A stretch of DNA of 64,000 nucleotides, taken from the IMG/VR virus record IMGVR_UViG_3300044710_000080, positions 1-64,000 of that record. One strand, 5' to 3'. Positions 49,993 through 57,574 of this stretch are shown here, piece after piece. How positions within the stretch are numbered: the first letter of the stretch is position 1; each line of letters opens with the position of its first letter. The notes under the pieces are model-generated. The model did not search any database and was not told the DNA's origin. It saw only the letters and a list, made by a program, of their open reading frames with translations. Position numbers and translations under genes: made by a program. Source of the stretch: a virus.

Positions 49993-51243
49993 TCAATGCC
50001 GCGCCCGCACCATCGCCCCGGCCCGGCGCAGGACGGTGTCCGAGATTACAAGCGGCTGGCGGGCGTGGCCCTTATGGAGATGGGCCAGCGCGAGTGCGCA
50101 GACGCAGTCGTCGTGGAACCCGTCTGGGGCGCTGTAGGACACTCCGCTCCCGCGCCGATATTGGTATTCGAACTGCTCGAGCTCGGCAACGATCGGCCCA
50201 TCCGGATAGGTCGTACCGCCGCTCTGGATCACCACGGCGAGATTCTCCATGAGCTTCTGCTTCGAGGCCAGGGTGAACCCGTAGCCCTGGTAGTTCGGCC
50301 GCCCCTTCTGCAGCAGCTCGACGATTGGATCGCCGACGCCCGTCGAGTCGACCAGCGCCGGCGTGGTGCCGACCGCTTGGCGGATCCGGTTCATCGTATC
50401 GTCCCACGGCAGCTGGAACCGTAGGAACCGGCAGACATAGCCGGCAACGTCGAGCCCGATCAGCACCGTCCAGTCAACATGCTTGGCAAGGTCGATGCCC
50501 CAGACCACCGGCGGCTTGGCCGAGAGCGCGTGCACGCACCGCCGGATCGCCTCAAGGCCGAACGGGTTGCCCTCGTCGTCGGACGGCTCGGCGAGGTAGA
50601 GCTCACGGAAGACCCGGTCCGGGAGCATCCGGCGGGCATCGTCGATTTCCTCCTGCTCGAGCACCCCGGCCGCTACCGCGTCCGCCGCCACGATCTTGTG
50701 GTAACCCATCGCCGGGTCACCGGCCTGGGCCCGGCGGGCGAGCATGTACGCCCACGAGCGCCTGCCTTTGACATTTCCGATGATCCGAATCGGCCCCCTA
50801 GTTGCAGTAAGGGTCGATCGAACGGCGTGCCACGCATCTTCTTTTGTGCGGCTGGCCTCATCCATCACAGCGGCATAGACATCCTCTCCGAACAAACTAT
50901 CTGGCTTGTCCGCACTCTTGAACCAGATCACAGTTCCGTTCAAAAGCGTGAGGGTTTTCAAACTCATATGAGGTGCGCACATTCCGCGCGGGAATGCGCG
51001 CAGAGAACGCCGAAAGGCAATATCCGCTTGGCCGCTCACAGGAGCGACCCACCAGTAATTCTGCCCTTCCAGACCCGCGAGAGCCTGTTCGATCAGCCAC
51101 GCGATACTTCCTGAGGTCTTGCCGCTCTTAGTTGAAGCTTCAATAATTGAATATCGATGCGCGTCAAAGATGGCCGCGCGTTGTTTTGGATAAAGGTAGG
51201 GGCGCTCGTATTCGAGCACATGTTCTTCGATGGCGCCGGTCAT
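49993..51243 (-). CDS. terL: Terminase large subunit
   Basis: 416 aa. Walker A at 37-43 (STKSGKT), Walker B with acidic pair D128/E129 in VYAAVMDEAS, a motif III-like GNVKGRR, and the RNase H-like nuclease acids D251 (WGIDLA), D299 (VDSTGVGD) and the DGFHDDCV pair. It cuts and pumps DNA into proheads. Separated from the small subunit by a homing endonuclease; its ATG overlaps that gene's stop (ATGA). Confidence 0.92.
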   Translation of the reverse strand: MTGAIEEHVLEYERPYLYPKQRAAIFDAHRYSIIEASTKSGKTSGSIAWLIEQALAGLEGQNYWWVAPVSGQADIAFRRSLRAFPRGMCAPHMSLKTLTLLNGTVIWFKSADKPDSLFGEDVYAAVMDEASRTKEDAWHAVRSTLTATRGPIRIIGNVKGRRSWAYMLARRAQAGDPAMGYHKIVAADAVAAGVLEQEEIDDARRMLPDRVFRELYLAEPSDDEGNPFGLEAIRRCVHALSAKPPVVWGIDLAKHVDWTVLIGLDVAGYVCRFLRFQLPWDDTMNRIRQAVGTTPALVDSTGVGDPIVELLQKGRPNYQGYGFTLASKQKLMENLAVVIQSGGTTYPDGPIVAELEQFEYQYRRGSGVSYSAPDGFHDDCVCALALAHLHKGHARQPLVISDTVLRRAGAMVRARH

Positions 51244-51911
51244 CGCCCAGCCGCCCAGCGAGCAGCCTGAGACACGCTCATCTGCGCCTTCGTTTCCGCC
51301 GAATGCCGCTTTCCTAAGTTTGCGAGCCGGAGCTTTTGCCTAGTTTCATCCGATACGGGAATGCCTGCTCGATTGGCCGACATCTTCGCGCGGGCCTCTG
51401 CAGTATGCCGTTTGCCAAGGCGTGAGGCCGCCATTTTGCGGCAAGCTTCTTCGGATAATGATCGTCCAAGAAGTGCGTCCCTGATCTTCGCGCGCGTCTC
51501 TTGAGACGGAGATGTTCCAAGCATTCGCTCGCGCATAGCCTGCCGTTGCTCTGCGCTGAGTTTTTTGCCTTTATTGCCGCGAGAGATTTTTAGGCGCGTC
51601 TCGGCCGAATGAGTGCCCGCCAAGCCCCCGGCACGAAGATTGTATCCCGCAGGCGCGGCGGTTCCCAAAAGCTCGATGAATGCTATCTCGGCCGCGTCCA
51701 AGGAGGCTCGATCTGCCGCCTCATATAGGACCGAGAACTCGAATGCATCGACGCCATACTTCTTGAGCGCGGCCGCCAATGCTTTGCATCGAGATCGCTC
51801 TAGCCGCGTTCGATGCTGGCTAAATCGCTGCTCGGCATTCTGGGTAGTCTGCCCGACGTAGCCCTTTCCGTTGACCCGGTTGCGAGCCAGATAGACGACG
51901 CCATAGGCCAC
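51240..51911 (-). CDS. GIY-YIG homing endonuclease with NUMOD3 repeats
   Basis: 223 aa. A clear GIY-YIG core (GVVYLARNRVNGKGYVGQT, then FIELLGTAAPAGYNLRAGG) is followed by five or more NUMOD3 repeats. It sits between the small and large terminase genes, probably invading near the terL start. GTG start at 51911. Its repeats resemble those of the gene at 8109-8837. Confidence 0.88.
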   Translation of the reverse strand: MAYGVVYLARNRVNGKGYVGQTTQNAEQRFSQHRTRLERSRCKALAAALKKYGVDAFEFSVLYEAADRASLDAAEIAFIELLGTAAPAGYNLRAGGLAGTHSAETRLKISRGNKGKKLSAEQRQAMRERMLGTSPSQETRAKIRDALLGRSLSEEACRKMAASRLGKRHTAEARAKMSANRAGIPVSDETRQKLRLANLGKRHSAETKAQMSVSQAARWAAGR

Positions 51912-51913
51912 AG

Positions 51914-52444
51914 TCAGACCTCTCCGCTATCGGATTCGGCTGAAGGCTCAATCGGCTGGACTTCGATGACCCGGGGAGGCGTGGCACCGTTGCCCTCGAT
52001 CATCCCTCGTCCCCCATCGAAAACCTTGAGCGTGAACTTCTTTACGCGCTCGCCAGGCTGCTGCTCGGGCGCAGGCGCCACGACAATGGCCCGGAACTTC
52101 GGGCTCTGGAAATCCGCCGCCTTGTATTCGATCTGCGAGGCTTTGAGCATCACCTCGGCGTAAAGACTCATCCAATCCTTGAGGTCGTTCCAGGCCGACG
52201 CCGGCGCGCTTTCCGCAATGGCCGCCCGCTGGAACCGCGCCACAATGCCCTTGACGATGCCGAGCAGTTCCTTGGCTTCGGGAATCAGGGCGGCGAGCTC
52301 GTCTTTTGCGAGGGGGGAGAACTCAGCGTGGCGGGCGCGCTCCTTGAGTTCCTCGAGCGCCTTGCGCTCACGCTCGATCGTCAGTTTGTTGCGTCGGCCC
52401 AGAGGTCGACCACCAGCGTGCTTTTTTCGTTCAATTTCGGCCAT
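51914..52444 (-). CDS. Terminase small subunit candidate
   Basis: 176 aa, helical, beginning with a basic GGRPLGRRNKLTIERE segment typical of TerS DNA-binding parts and followed by long helices, then a disordered acidic end. The position upstream of TerL is the best argument. It follows the LexA-like gene closely. Confidence 0.7.
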   Translation of the reverse strand: MAEIERKKHAGGRPLGRRNKLTIERERKALEELKERARHAEFSPLAKDELAALIPEAKELLGIVKGIVARFQRAAIAESAPASAWNDLKDWMSLYAEVMLKASQIEYKAADFQSPKFRAIVVAPAPEQQPGERVKKFTLKVFDGGRGMIEGNGATPPRVIEVQPIEPSAESDSGEV

Positions 52445-52454
52445 TTCTAGTTTT

Positions 52455-52850
52455 CTATCCGAAAACTGAGTTTTTTGCTACCTTCGTCGCGGCCTGTTGC
52501 AATACCGCCGACCGATGCAAGCGCAATCCGTCGCGGATGGCCTCGATCGCCACTTCTTCGGGCGCCGCGCGACCTCGCAAGGCGAGCAAGCGAACCTCGG
52601 CATCGAGATCGGGAGGAAGATCGAGCATTATCCGGCCGACAGGTTCGACGATGGTGAGTGAGCGGGCTTGGCCTTTGAGGCGAACGACGTGTCCGCGCTC
52701 TTCCAAGGCGCAAACCATTCTGAACACTGTGCTTCTAGACCGGACTTTGAGTTTGCGCGCGATTTCATCGAACGAAGGTGCAACGCCATTTTGGGCAACA
52801 TAGTACCGGACAAAGTCGAGGCAAAGCCGTTGGCCTGTAGTCAAAGCCAT
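52455..52850 (-). CDS. LexA-like winged-helix regulator with extra C-terminal domain
   Basis: 131 aa. Residues 1-70 match the LexA DNA-binding domain: LTTGQRLCLDFVRYYVAQNGVAPSFDEIARKL, STVFRMVCALEERGHVVR and ARSLTIVEP. The LexA peptidase part is missing. Residues 74-113 (MLDLPPDLDAEVRLLALR, EEVAIEAIRDGL) look like a ribbon-helix-helix or small helical domain. A promoter with the conserved spacer core lies directly upstream, so self-control is possible. An ATG at 52904 would add 18 residues on a nearly leaderless mRNA. Confidence 0.75.
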   Translation of the reverse strand: MALTTGQRLCLDFVRYYVAQNGVAPSFDEIARKLKVRSRSTVFRMVCALEERGHVVRLKGQARSLTIVEPVGRIMLDLPPDLDAEVRLLALRGRAAPEEVAIEAIRDGLRLHRSAVLQQAATKVAKNSVFG

Positions 52851-52912
52851 GGGCTCGGGCCGGGAGAGCGGATACAGGCGGCGACGATGATGCGCGTATG
52901 TCATGGACGCTT

Positions 52913-52941
52913 ATCCTATCGGGAAAATTCTCCCCGCGCTA
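52913..52941 (-). promoter_or_regulatory. Promoter P4 with conserved spacer operator
   Basis: Minus strand: -35 TAGCGC (52941-52936), 17-base spacer with GGGGAGAATTTTCCC, -10 TAGGAT (52918-52913). It should drive the LexA-like regulator, TerS, TerL and portal. The core differs from consensus at two positions. Confidence 0.65.
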
Positions 52942-52996
52942 GTGGACAAGGGCGCATGGGTATGGTGAAGTCGCCTGTGGACAAGTGGAGTATGGC

Positions 52997-53371
52997 ATGA
53001 TTTCCTCCGCGCAGCGCGACGTGCTGATCGACCACCTCGACGGGCCGTGCGCGGTGGTGCTGCCGGGGACGGGAATCGCGCGGGGCGACGCGGCGGTCGC
53101 GATCGGGCGGCGCTGGCAGACGACTTCCCGGCTCCTGATGGCGGGATACCTGCGGGGCGACCCGGGCGGGGCGGCGCGGCCGCGGCGCACGGTGATGACC
53201 TTCGCCGGCCGCGCGGTGCTCGCCCAGGCGCTCGCCGCGATGGCGGAGATCCTGGTCGCCGCGGGGTACGGGCTGGAACCGCCGGCGGGATGGCCAGAGG
53301 TCGAGCTTAAGCCTTCCTTAACCCTCCCCCGGCTATCCTTCCGGGGCCATGAAGACGCGCCCTCCACATAG
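52997..53371 (+). CDS. Winged-helix-like protein of the plus-strand segment
   Basis: 124 aa. ISSAQRDVLIDHLDGP, GDAAVAIGRRWQTTSRLLMAGYL read like a small HTH/winged domain. A GGAG site precedes the ATG at 52997. It lies between the divergent promoters P4 and P5. Confidence 0.55.
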   Translation: MISSAQRDVLIDHLDGPCAVVLPGTGIARGDAAVAIGRRWQTTSRLLMAGYLRGDPGGAARPRRTVMTFAGRAVLAQALAAMAEILVAAGYGLEPPAGWPEVELKPSLTLPRLSFRGHEDAPST

Positions 53372-53630
53372 GATTCCGTGCGGCTGCTGGACGGATTGCC
53401 GGGCGATTTGCGCCGACCATGCGCCGGACTGTGGCAGGAAAGTCGCACCCCGCACAATCTTCGTGATACCCGAAGATTCCTCTTGCATTTGGGGACGATT
53501 TTCCCTACTTTCGATCCTGCGCCCGGCTGGTTTCCGTTCGGGCTCAAGTGCGCAAACAAAAAGTTGTCTGAGGCGCGCGCGAAAAGAGACGCAACATGAC
53601 CGCGATCATTGGCCGCCGCATCGCCCCTGA
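53349..53630 (+). CDS. Possible Cys-rich small protein
   Basis: 93 aa at most. The start has a convincing metal-type pattern (CGCWTDCRAICADHAPDC), but the frame then runs straight through promoter P5 and overlaps the next gene by 35 bases. Either only the first half matters or it is chance. Confidence 0.25.
   Translation: MKTRPPHRIPCGCWTDCRAICADHAPDCGRKVAPRTIFVIPEDSSCIWGRFSLLSILRPAGFRSGSSAQTKSCLRRARKETQHDRDHWPPHRP
53483..53511 (+). promoter_or_regulatory. Promoter P5 with conserved spacer operator
   Basis: Plus strand: -35 TTGCAT (53483-53488), 17-base spacer with GGGGACGATTTTCCC, -10 TACTTT (53506-53511), followed by CGATCCTGCG, which is also found after P6. It drives the plus-strand operon 53596-55305. 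Confidence 0.7.
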
Positions 53631-53820
53631 ACTGATCATCATCAACGGAGAACCGTGCACCAAAACGATCGCCCGCAAAGCTGCAACATGCGTCACGTCG
53701 CGTAAACCGATCAAGCCCGGTGATTTGGTCTATCGGCCGCTCGGAAATTCGAGCACGCGCTCGGCTCGATACTTAGCTTCGGAAATCGAGGCTATCGAAA
53801 CGCAGGGAGCCAATCCATGA
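53596..53820 (+). CDS. Small protein, first gene after P5
   Basis: 74 aa, basic and beta-rich (ELIIINGEPCTKTIARKAATC, KPGDLVYRPLG), possibly a small nucleic-acid-binding fold with two Cys. Ends in an ATGA overlap. No family recognised. Confidence 0.6.
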   Translation: MTAIIGRRIAPELIIINGEPCTKTIARKAATCVTSRKPIKPGDLVYRPLGNSSTRSARYLASEIEAIETQGANP

Positions 53821-54004
53821 CCCTCGCCTATCCCCTGCTCGGACCAGCCATCCCGTCCGCATCGAGTTCGCGACCGAGGAGTTCTTCTCGACCGACCTCA
53901 AGCGACTCCGGGTCGAGGAGAACGCCATCGTCGGCCGGACGTACTTCCTGAAACGCGGCCGCATCGTCGCGGTCGCAATCCCAACCGAAGGAGAACGAGC
54001 ATGA
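53817..54004 (+). pseudogene. Apparently frameshifted small gene
   Basis: The ATG at 53817 overlaps the previous stop (ATGA) and opens MTLAYP. After a CCCC run (53832-53835) the sensible reading continues in the -1 frame as HPVRIEFATEEFFSTDLKRL... to the stop at 54004, which overlaps the next ATG. In the original frame the product is Ser/Arg-rich nonsense. A missing C, a true mutation or a -1 frameshift could explain it; about 62 aa if joined. Confidence 0.5.
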
Positions 54005-54645
54005 GCCTGATCCCCTACGCCGGTTCGCCCGCACTGAATGCGGCCAAGGCGGACGACTTGACCATCCCGGATTACCTCAAGCGCAGCCCGGACGACCCGC
54101 CTTCCGCAATCAAGGCGCCTGCGAAGCCGGCCGAGGCGACCACCACCAAGGCTCTCCAGGACGAGGCCAAGACCGCCAAGTCGCGCGGCCGGATCGCCAA
54201 GATGAAGGCGAAGCAGAACGGCGAACTCGCGAAGATGCCCCTCACCGGGAAGGCCGCGCTCGAGGCCATCAACGCGGCAGACCCGAAGCCGGGCAAGCTC
54301 CCCGTCCCGCCCCCGAGCGCCAAGCAGGACCGCGCCAAGGCGAAGGACAAGCCGAAACCGGCGCCGAAGGACAAGCCAGCGGGCCAGCGCAAGCCACCGG
54401 CTGCGAAAAAGGCGGCGAAAGCACCCAAGGCGCCCAAATCGGCAAACCGCACCAGCGAGCCCCGCTCGGGCTCCAAGACGGCAATGGCCGCCGACCTCAT
54501 CCGCCGCTCGGGCGGTTGCACCACGGCCGACATCCTTAAGGCGACCGGCTGGCCGGCGGTGTCGGTCCCGGCGATCGCCCGCGCGTCGGGCATCAAGCTC
54601 GCGAAGGAAAAGGACGGGTCGGTGACCCGCTACCGGGCGGAGTGA
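54001..54645 (+). CDS. Lys/Ala/Pro-rich protein with DUF3489-like end
   Basis: 214 aa. Residues 30-155 are low-complexity and strongly basic. The last ~55 residues (KTAMAADLIRRSGGCTTADILKATGWPAVSVPAIARASG, in part) resemble the DUF3489 winged-helix. It could be a DNA-binding, histone-like protein. Confidence 0.65.
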   Translation: MSLIPYAGSPALNAAKADDLTIPDYLKRSPDDPPSAIKAPAKPAEATTTKALQDEAKTAKSRGRIAKMKAKQNGELAKMPLTGKAALEAINAADPKPGKLPVPPPSAKQDRAKAKDKPKPAPKDKPAGQRKPPAAKKAAKAPKAPKSANRTSEPRSGSKTAMAADLIRRSGGCTTADILKATGWPAVSVPAIARASGIKLAKEKDGSVTRYRAE

Positions 54646-54872
54646 TGGGCAACAAGGGCACGTTCGATCTACCTCGCACGCCGAGCCAATCCACGCGCGG
54701 CGCCCGCAATGCCTATCGGGCGATATGGGGCCGGGATTGGCCCCATGACGACGATTACTTGCGTATCCTCGCAAATGAGGTCGACCAGAAAAACCCGCAA
54801 GGCAGCGGCAAGCGGTGCGACCACCTGCTGATGCGGATGCGCGAGAATCACGTCTTCGAAGAGAGCGCCTGA
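54645..54872 (+). CDS. Small hypothetical protein
   Basis: 75 aa. Starts in a TGATG overlap. DWPHDDDYLRILANEVDQKNPQGSGKRCDHLL suggests a helical domain. No family recognised. Confidence 0.55.
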   Translation: MGNKGTFDLPRTPSQSTRGARNAYRAIWGRDWPHDDDYLRILANEVDQKNPQGSGKRCDHLLMRMRENHVFEESA

Positions 54873-55096
54873 TGAGCACCGGACGACGAATCAGCCGCAA
54901 GGGCCGCGCGCCCAAGACGACCCTGCAGTCCTTGCGGTATTCCTACGCGGTGGCGAACCGGCAAGCCTCCGACCTGATCCGGGCATTCCGCGACAATCCG
55001 ATGGCCCTGCTCGACCTGCAGGGTGAGATCGAGCGCGGAGCCGACCGCGCGAACGCTATCGCCATGCGCGCCAACAGCAAGGCGAACCGGAGTTGA
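54872..55096 (+). CDS. Small basic protein
   Basis: 74 aa, basic N-terminus and a helical remainder (RQASDLIRAFRDNPMALLDLQGEIERGADRA, in part). TGATG overlap with the upstream gene. No family recognised. Confidence 0.55.
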   Translation: MSTGRRISRKGRAPKTTLQSLRYSYAVANRQASDLIRAFRDNPMALLDLQGEIERGADRANAIAMRANSKANRS

Positions 55097-55098
55097 GG

Positions 55099-55305
55099 AT
55101 GGGCCGCGGCGAATCCATTCTCGCTTTCGTGCGGCACCGTCTCGACGAAGGGACGGCGTCGCCCGAGGCGATCTGGCGGGAGGCGCAAGCCGCGTTCCCG
55201 CACCGTTGCGTGTCCTGGGGCTACGTCGCGCAAATCCGCCTGGACTGGATCGACGCCAATATCGCTCGGCAGCGGCTCGCCGAACTGGACGCCGACCACC
55301 GTTAG
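55099..55305 (+). CDS. Small winged-helix-like protein
   Basis: 68 aa. ESILAFVRHRLDEG, SPEAIWREAQAAFPHRCVSWGYVAQIRLDW reads like a small HTH domain. Last gene of the P5 operon; its stop overlaps the end of the converging methyltransferase gene. Confidence 0.55.
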   Translation: MGRGESILAFVRHRLDEGTASPEAIWREAQAAFPHRCVSWGYVAQIRLDWIDANIARQRLAELDADHR

Positions 55306-56720
55306 GCTTTTGCCGGGGCAGAGGGCGCCGTACGCGGCGCCCTTTTTCGTGGGGCCTTCGGTGCCCCTGGCGCCCAGCCAGGGCCGCCTTGCGCCACGCG
55401 CTCGCGGACGGCCGCGAACCCATCGGCGAAGGAGCCCGCCGCATCGGCCTGCCCGTCGTACCGGGCGGTCTGGACCTCGGCGAAGGTCTGGCCGGTCGCC
55501 TCAAGGATCGGGGTCTTGCCGGTGAGCTTGGCCCAGCGCTCGACCGCGACGTCGCAATAGATCGGGTCGATTTCGATTGTCAGTGCCCGCCGCTTCGTCA
55601 TCTCGGCGGCGATGATCGTGGTCCCGCTGCCGACGAAGGGATCATACACGGCCTCGCCCGGCCGGGAGTTGTTCAGGATCGGGCACTTCATGCACTCGAT
55701 AGGCTTTTGGGTGCCGTGGCCGGTCTCGCTTTTGGCGTGCTCAATTTCCCAAGCCGTGTCTTGATCGCGCGCACCGGACCAGTGCGCTGTCTTGCCTTTG
55801 CGGACGGCGTACCAGCAGGGCTCGTGCCGATAATGGTAGTTCCCGCGCCCGATGACGTGACGCGGCTTAACCCAAATGATTTGCTGACGAATCTCGAAGC
55901 CTGCAGCCTCAAGCGCGCCGCCGGTTTCGAGCTGCCTGGAGCCCGGCGGGCTCCAGGCATAGACGACATCACCCGGGAACAGCGCCCATGCGGCCGACCA
56001 ATCGGCCTGATCGTCATTCTGCACCCGCCCTACGGCGCGATCGCCGTAGGGTTTCCCGTTCGCGCGGTCGGCGCGATTGCGCCAGTCCGGATCGTAATCC
56101 ACGCCGTACGGCGGATCGGTCACCATCAGGTGCGGCTTCGCGCCCGCAAGGCACGCCGCTACGTCAGATTTGGACGTAGCATCGCCGCACAGAATCCGGT
56201 GGTCGCCGCAGACCCACAGGTCGCCCCGCCGCGTCACCGGATTGACCGGCGGCTCCGGGGCGACCTCGGCCTCGGGATCTGGCTCCGTCGCCATGAATTG
56301 GACGAGATGGTACTCATCGAATCCGAGCAGCGGCATGTCGTAGCCGAGATGGGCGAGTTCGGTGAGTTCGGTTTTCAGGAGCGGGGCACTCCAGTCTGAA
56401 AGTAAACTTAGGGAGTTGTCTTTTAGGCGAACGCTTTTCTTCTTCAATTCGGTCCAGCCGCGCGCAACGCAAACCGGATATTTGGCAAATCCATTCTTGA
56501 GCGCAGCAAGCCGGCGGCCATGGCCGTAAATGATGACGCCAGCCTCGTCGACCAGGATCGGCGCCGTGACGCCCTCGTCCAGCATCGACCGCGCTATGAG
56601 GTCAACTTGTTCGGGAGGGTGAAGGCGCGGATTGTTTTCGTACGGCACAATCCGCTTGATCGGCCACAGCTCGACCTTTGACGCAGGCCACGAAGCCTCA
56701 ATCCCGTTTCGCTTCGCCAT
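55302..56720 (-). CDS. ParB-N + beta-class DNA (adenine) methyltransferase
   Basis: 472 aa. Residues ~20-110 are a ParB/Spo0J-type nuclease fold with YGHGRR at 65-70. Motif IV DPPY lies at 202-205 and motif I FVGSGTT at 362-368, the beta-class order of N4/N6 methyltransferases. This fusion is frequent in phages and protects DNA from host restriction or marks it. The final ~35 residues share a GSFADGFAAVRERVAQGGPGW-type tail with the MT-A70 gene at 59739. It starts in a TGATG overlap. Confidence 0.88.
   Translation of the reverse strand: MAKRNGIEASWPASKVELWPIKRIVPYENNPRLHPPEQVDLIARSMLDEGVTAPILVDEAGVIIYGHGRRLAALKNGFAKYPVCVARGWTELKKKSVRLKDNSLSLLSDWSAPLLKTELTELAHLGYDMPLLGFDEYHLVQFMATEPDPEAEVAPEPPVNPVTRRGDLWVCGDHRILCGDATSKSDVAACLAGAKPHLMVTDPPYGVDYDPDWRNRADRANGKPYGDRAVGRVQNDDQADWSAAWALFPGDVVYAWSPPGSRQLETGGALEAAGFEIRQQIIWVKPRHVIGRGNYHYRHEPCWYAVRKGKTAHWSGARDQDTAWEIEHAKSETGHGTQKPIECMKCPILNNSRPGEAVYDPFVGSGTTIIAAEMTKRRALTIEIDPIYCDVAVERWAKLTGKTPILEATGQTFAEVQTARYDGQADAAGSFADGFAAVRERVAQGGPGWAPGAPKAPRKRAPRTAPSAPAKA
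55323..55347 (+). terminator. Intrinsic terminator of the P5 operon
   Basis: GGGCGCCG (55323-55330), loop TACG, CGGCGCCC (55335-55342), then TTTTT (55343-55347). The 8-bp GC stem with a UNCG tetraloop (UACG) and U-run is a strong rho-independent terminator for plus-strand transcription. It lies within the 3' end of the converging methyltransferase gene. Confidence 0.85.
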
Positions 56721-56950
56721 CACGCCTCCTTCGGCCAGGCCACGCAGACGATGATTCGCGGCGGCTCGCGTTCAACCCATTCGACGCGCTGAAACTTCAC
56801 GGGCTCGCGAACGCCGGGGACGAATACCTCAACGCCCGCGACGGCCCCATATTGCCCACGCACGTCCTTGCGCGGCTCGTAGGCCAACACAGCATCCCAC
56901 GTTTCGCCCGAGATCGAGCGGTACCGGCAGGCGTCACCGCGACTCGCCAC
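56720..56950 (-). CDS. Small beta-rich protein
   Basis: 76 aa from a GTG with a GAGGAG site. CRYRSISGETWDAVLAYEPRKDVRGQYGAVAGVEVFVPG (in part). Overlaps the zinc-finger gene by 17 bases and the methyltransferase by one. No family recognised. Confidence 0.55.
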   Translation of the reverse strand: MASRGDACRYRSISGETWDAVLAYEPRKDVRGQYGAVAGVEVFVPGVREPVKFQRVEWVEREPPRIIVCVAWPKEA

Positions 56951-57227
56951 GGGCGCGCTCCTCGAGCTGGCGGACGACATAGGCAAGCGAGGCGGCGAGG
57001 CGGCCATTGTCTTCGATGGTCCGCAGATTCGCCCCACCCAGCGGGAGAGTCGGCGAGGGCGCCGCCGTAGGATTTCGGACGGTCTGAGCATCCTGGACGG
57101 CTTTTTCCTGCGCAATGCCGAGGCACGCGAAACAATCGAGCGAGCCTCGATGCAACCCCGCAGGAAATTCATCCCGCGATTTGACGCGGCCACAACTCTG
57201 GCATCGTCTTGTCAGATACGCCGTCAC
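56934..57227 (-). CDS. Zinc-finger protein
   Basis: 97 aa from a GTG overlapping the previous stop (GTGA). CQSC and CFAC pairs with a KSRDEFPAG turn between, as in HNH-associated or endonuclease VII-like zinc fingers, then a helical C-terminus. No catalytic motif seen. Confidence 0.6.
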   Translation of the reverse strand: MTAYLTRRCQSCGRVKSRDEFPAGLHRGSLDCFACLGIAQEKAVQDAQTVRNPTAAPSPTLPLGGANLRTIEDNGRLAASLAYVVRQLEERARGESR

Positions 57228-57574
57228 AGCGTCGTCTCCTGCTCGGGCCGCGCCGCAGGCGGGGCGAAGTCGTAAGATCCGTCTGTGACTGTAGCGCGCG
57301 TCTTCAAAATATCGACATGGGTTCTCAAAAGGCATCTCCAACAAGCACAATCCGCCGGATGCTGATCGATGACGATGTCGAGAACCTCATGTTGCTCCAT
57401 GCCGTTCGCGCGCAGGCATATCGCAATTTCCTGAAATGCCAGTTTGTCGTAGCGATAGAAATACCTGAGCACGCGAACATGATCAAACGCGGCTTCCGGC
57501 CCATGCACCAGAATAGCAATCAGCACTCGCTCGATCCGCACGCGCCGCTTGCGTTCGTCACGCATGGGTTTCAT
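57224..57574 (-). CDS. Hypothetical protein
   Basis: 116 aa, helical, with HPADCACWRCLLRTH near residue 80 (possible metal site). Overlaps the helicase end by 17 bases. No family recognised. Confidence 0.55.
   Translation of the reverse strand: MKPMRDERKRRVRIERVLIAILVHGPEAAFDHVRVLRYFYRYDKLAFQEIAICLRANGMEQHEVLDIVIDQHPADCACWRCLLRTHVDILKTRATVTDGSYDFAPPAARPEQETTL

Noticed and set aside
55023-56399. A 458-residue plus-strand frame across the ParB-methyltransferase
   Set aside because: Antisense to clear DPPY and FVGSGTT motifs; no domain of its own.
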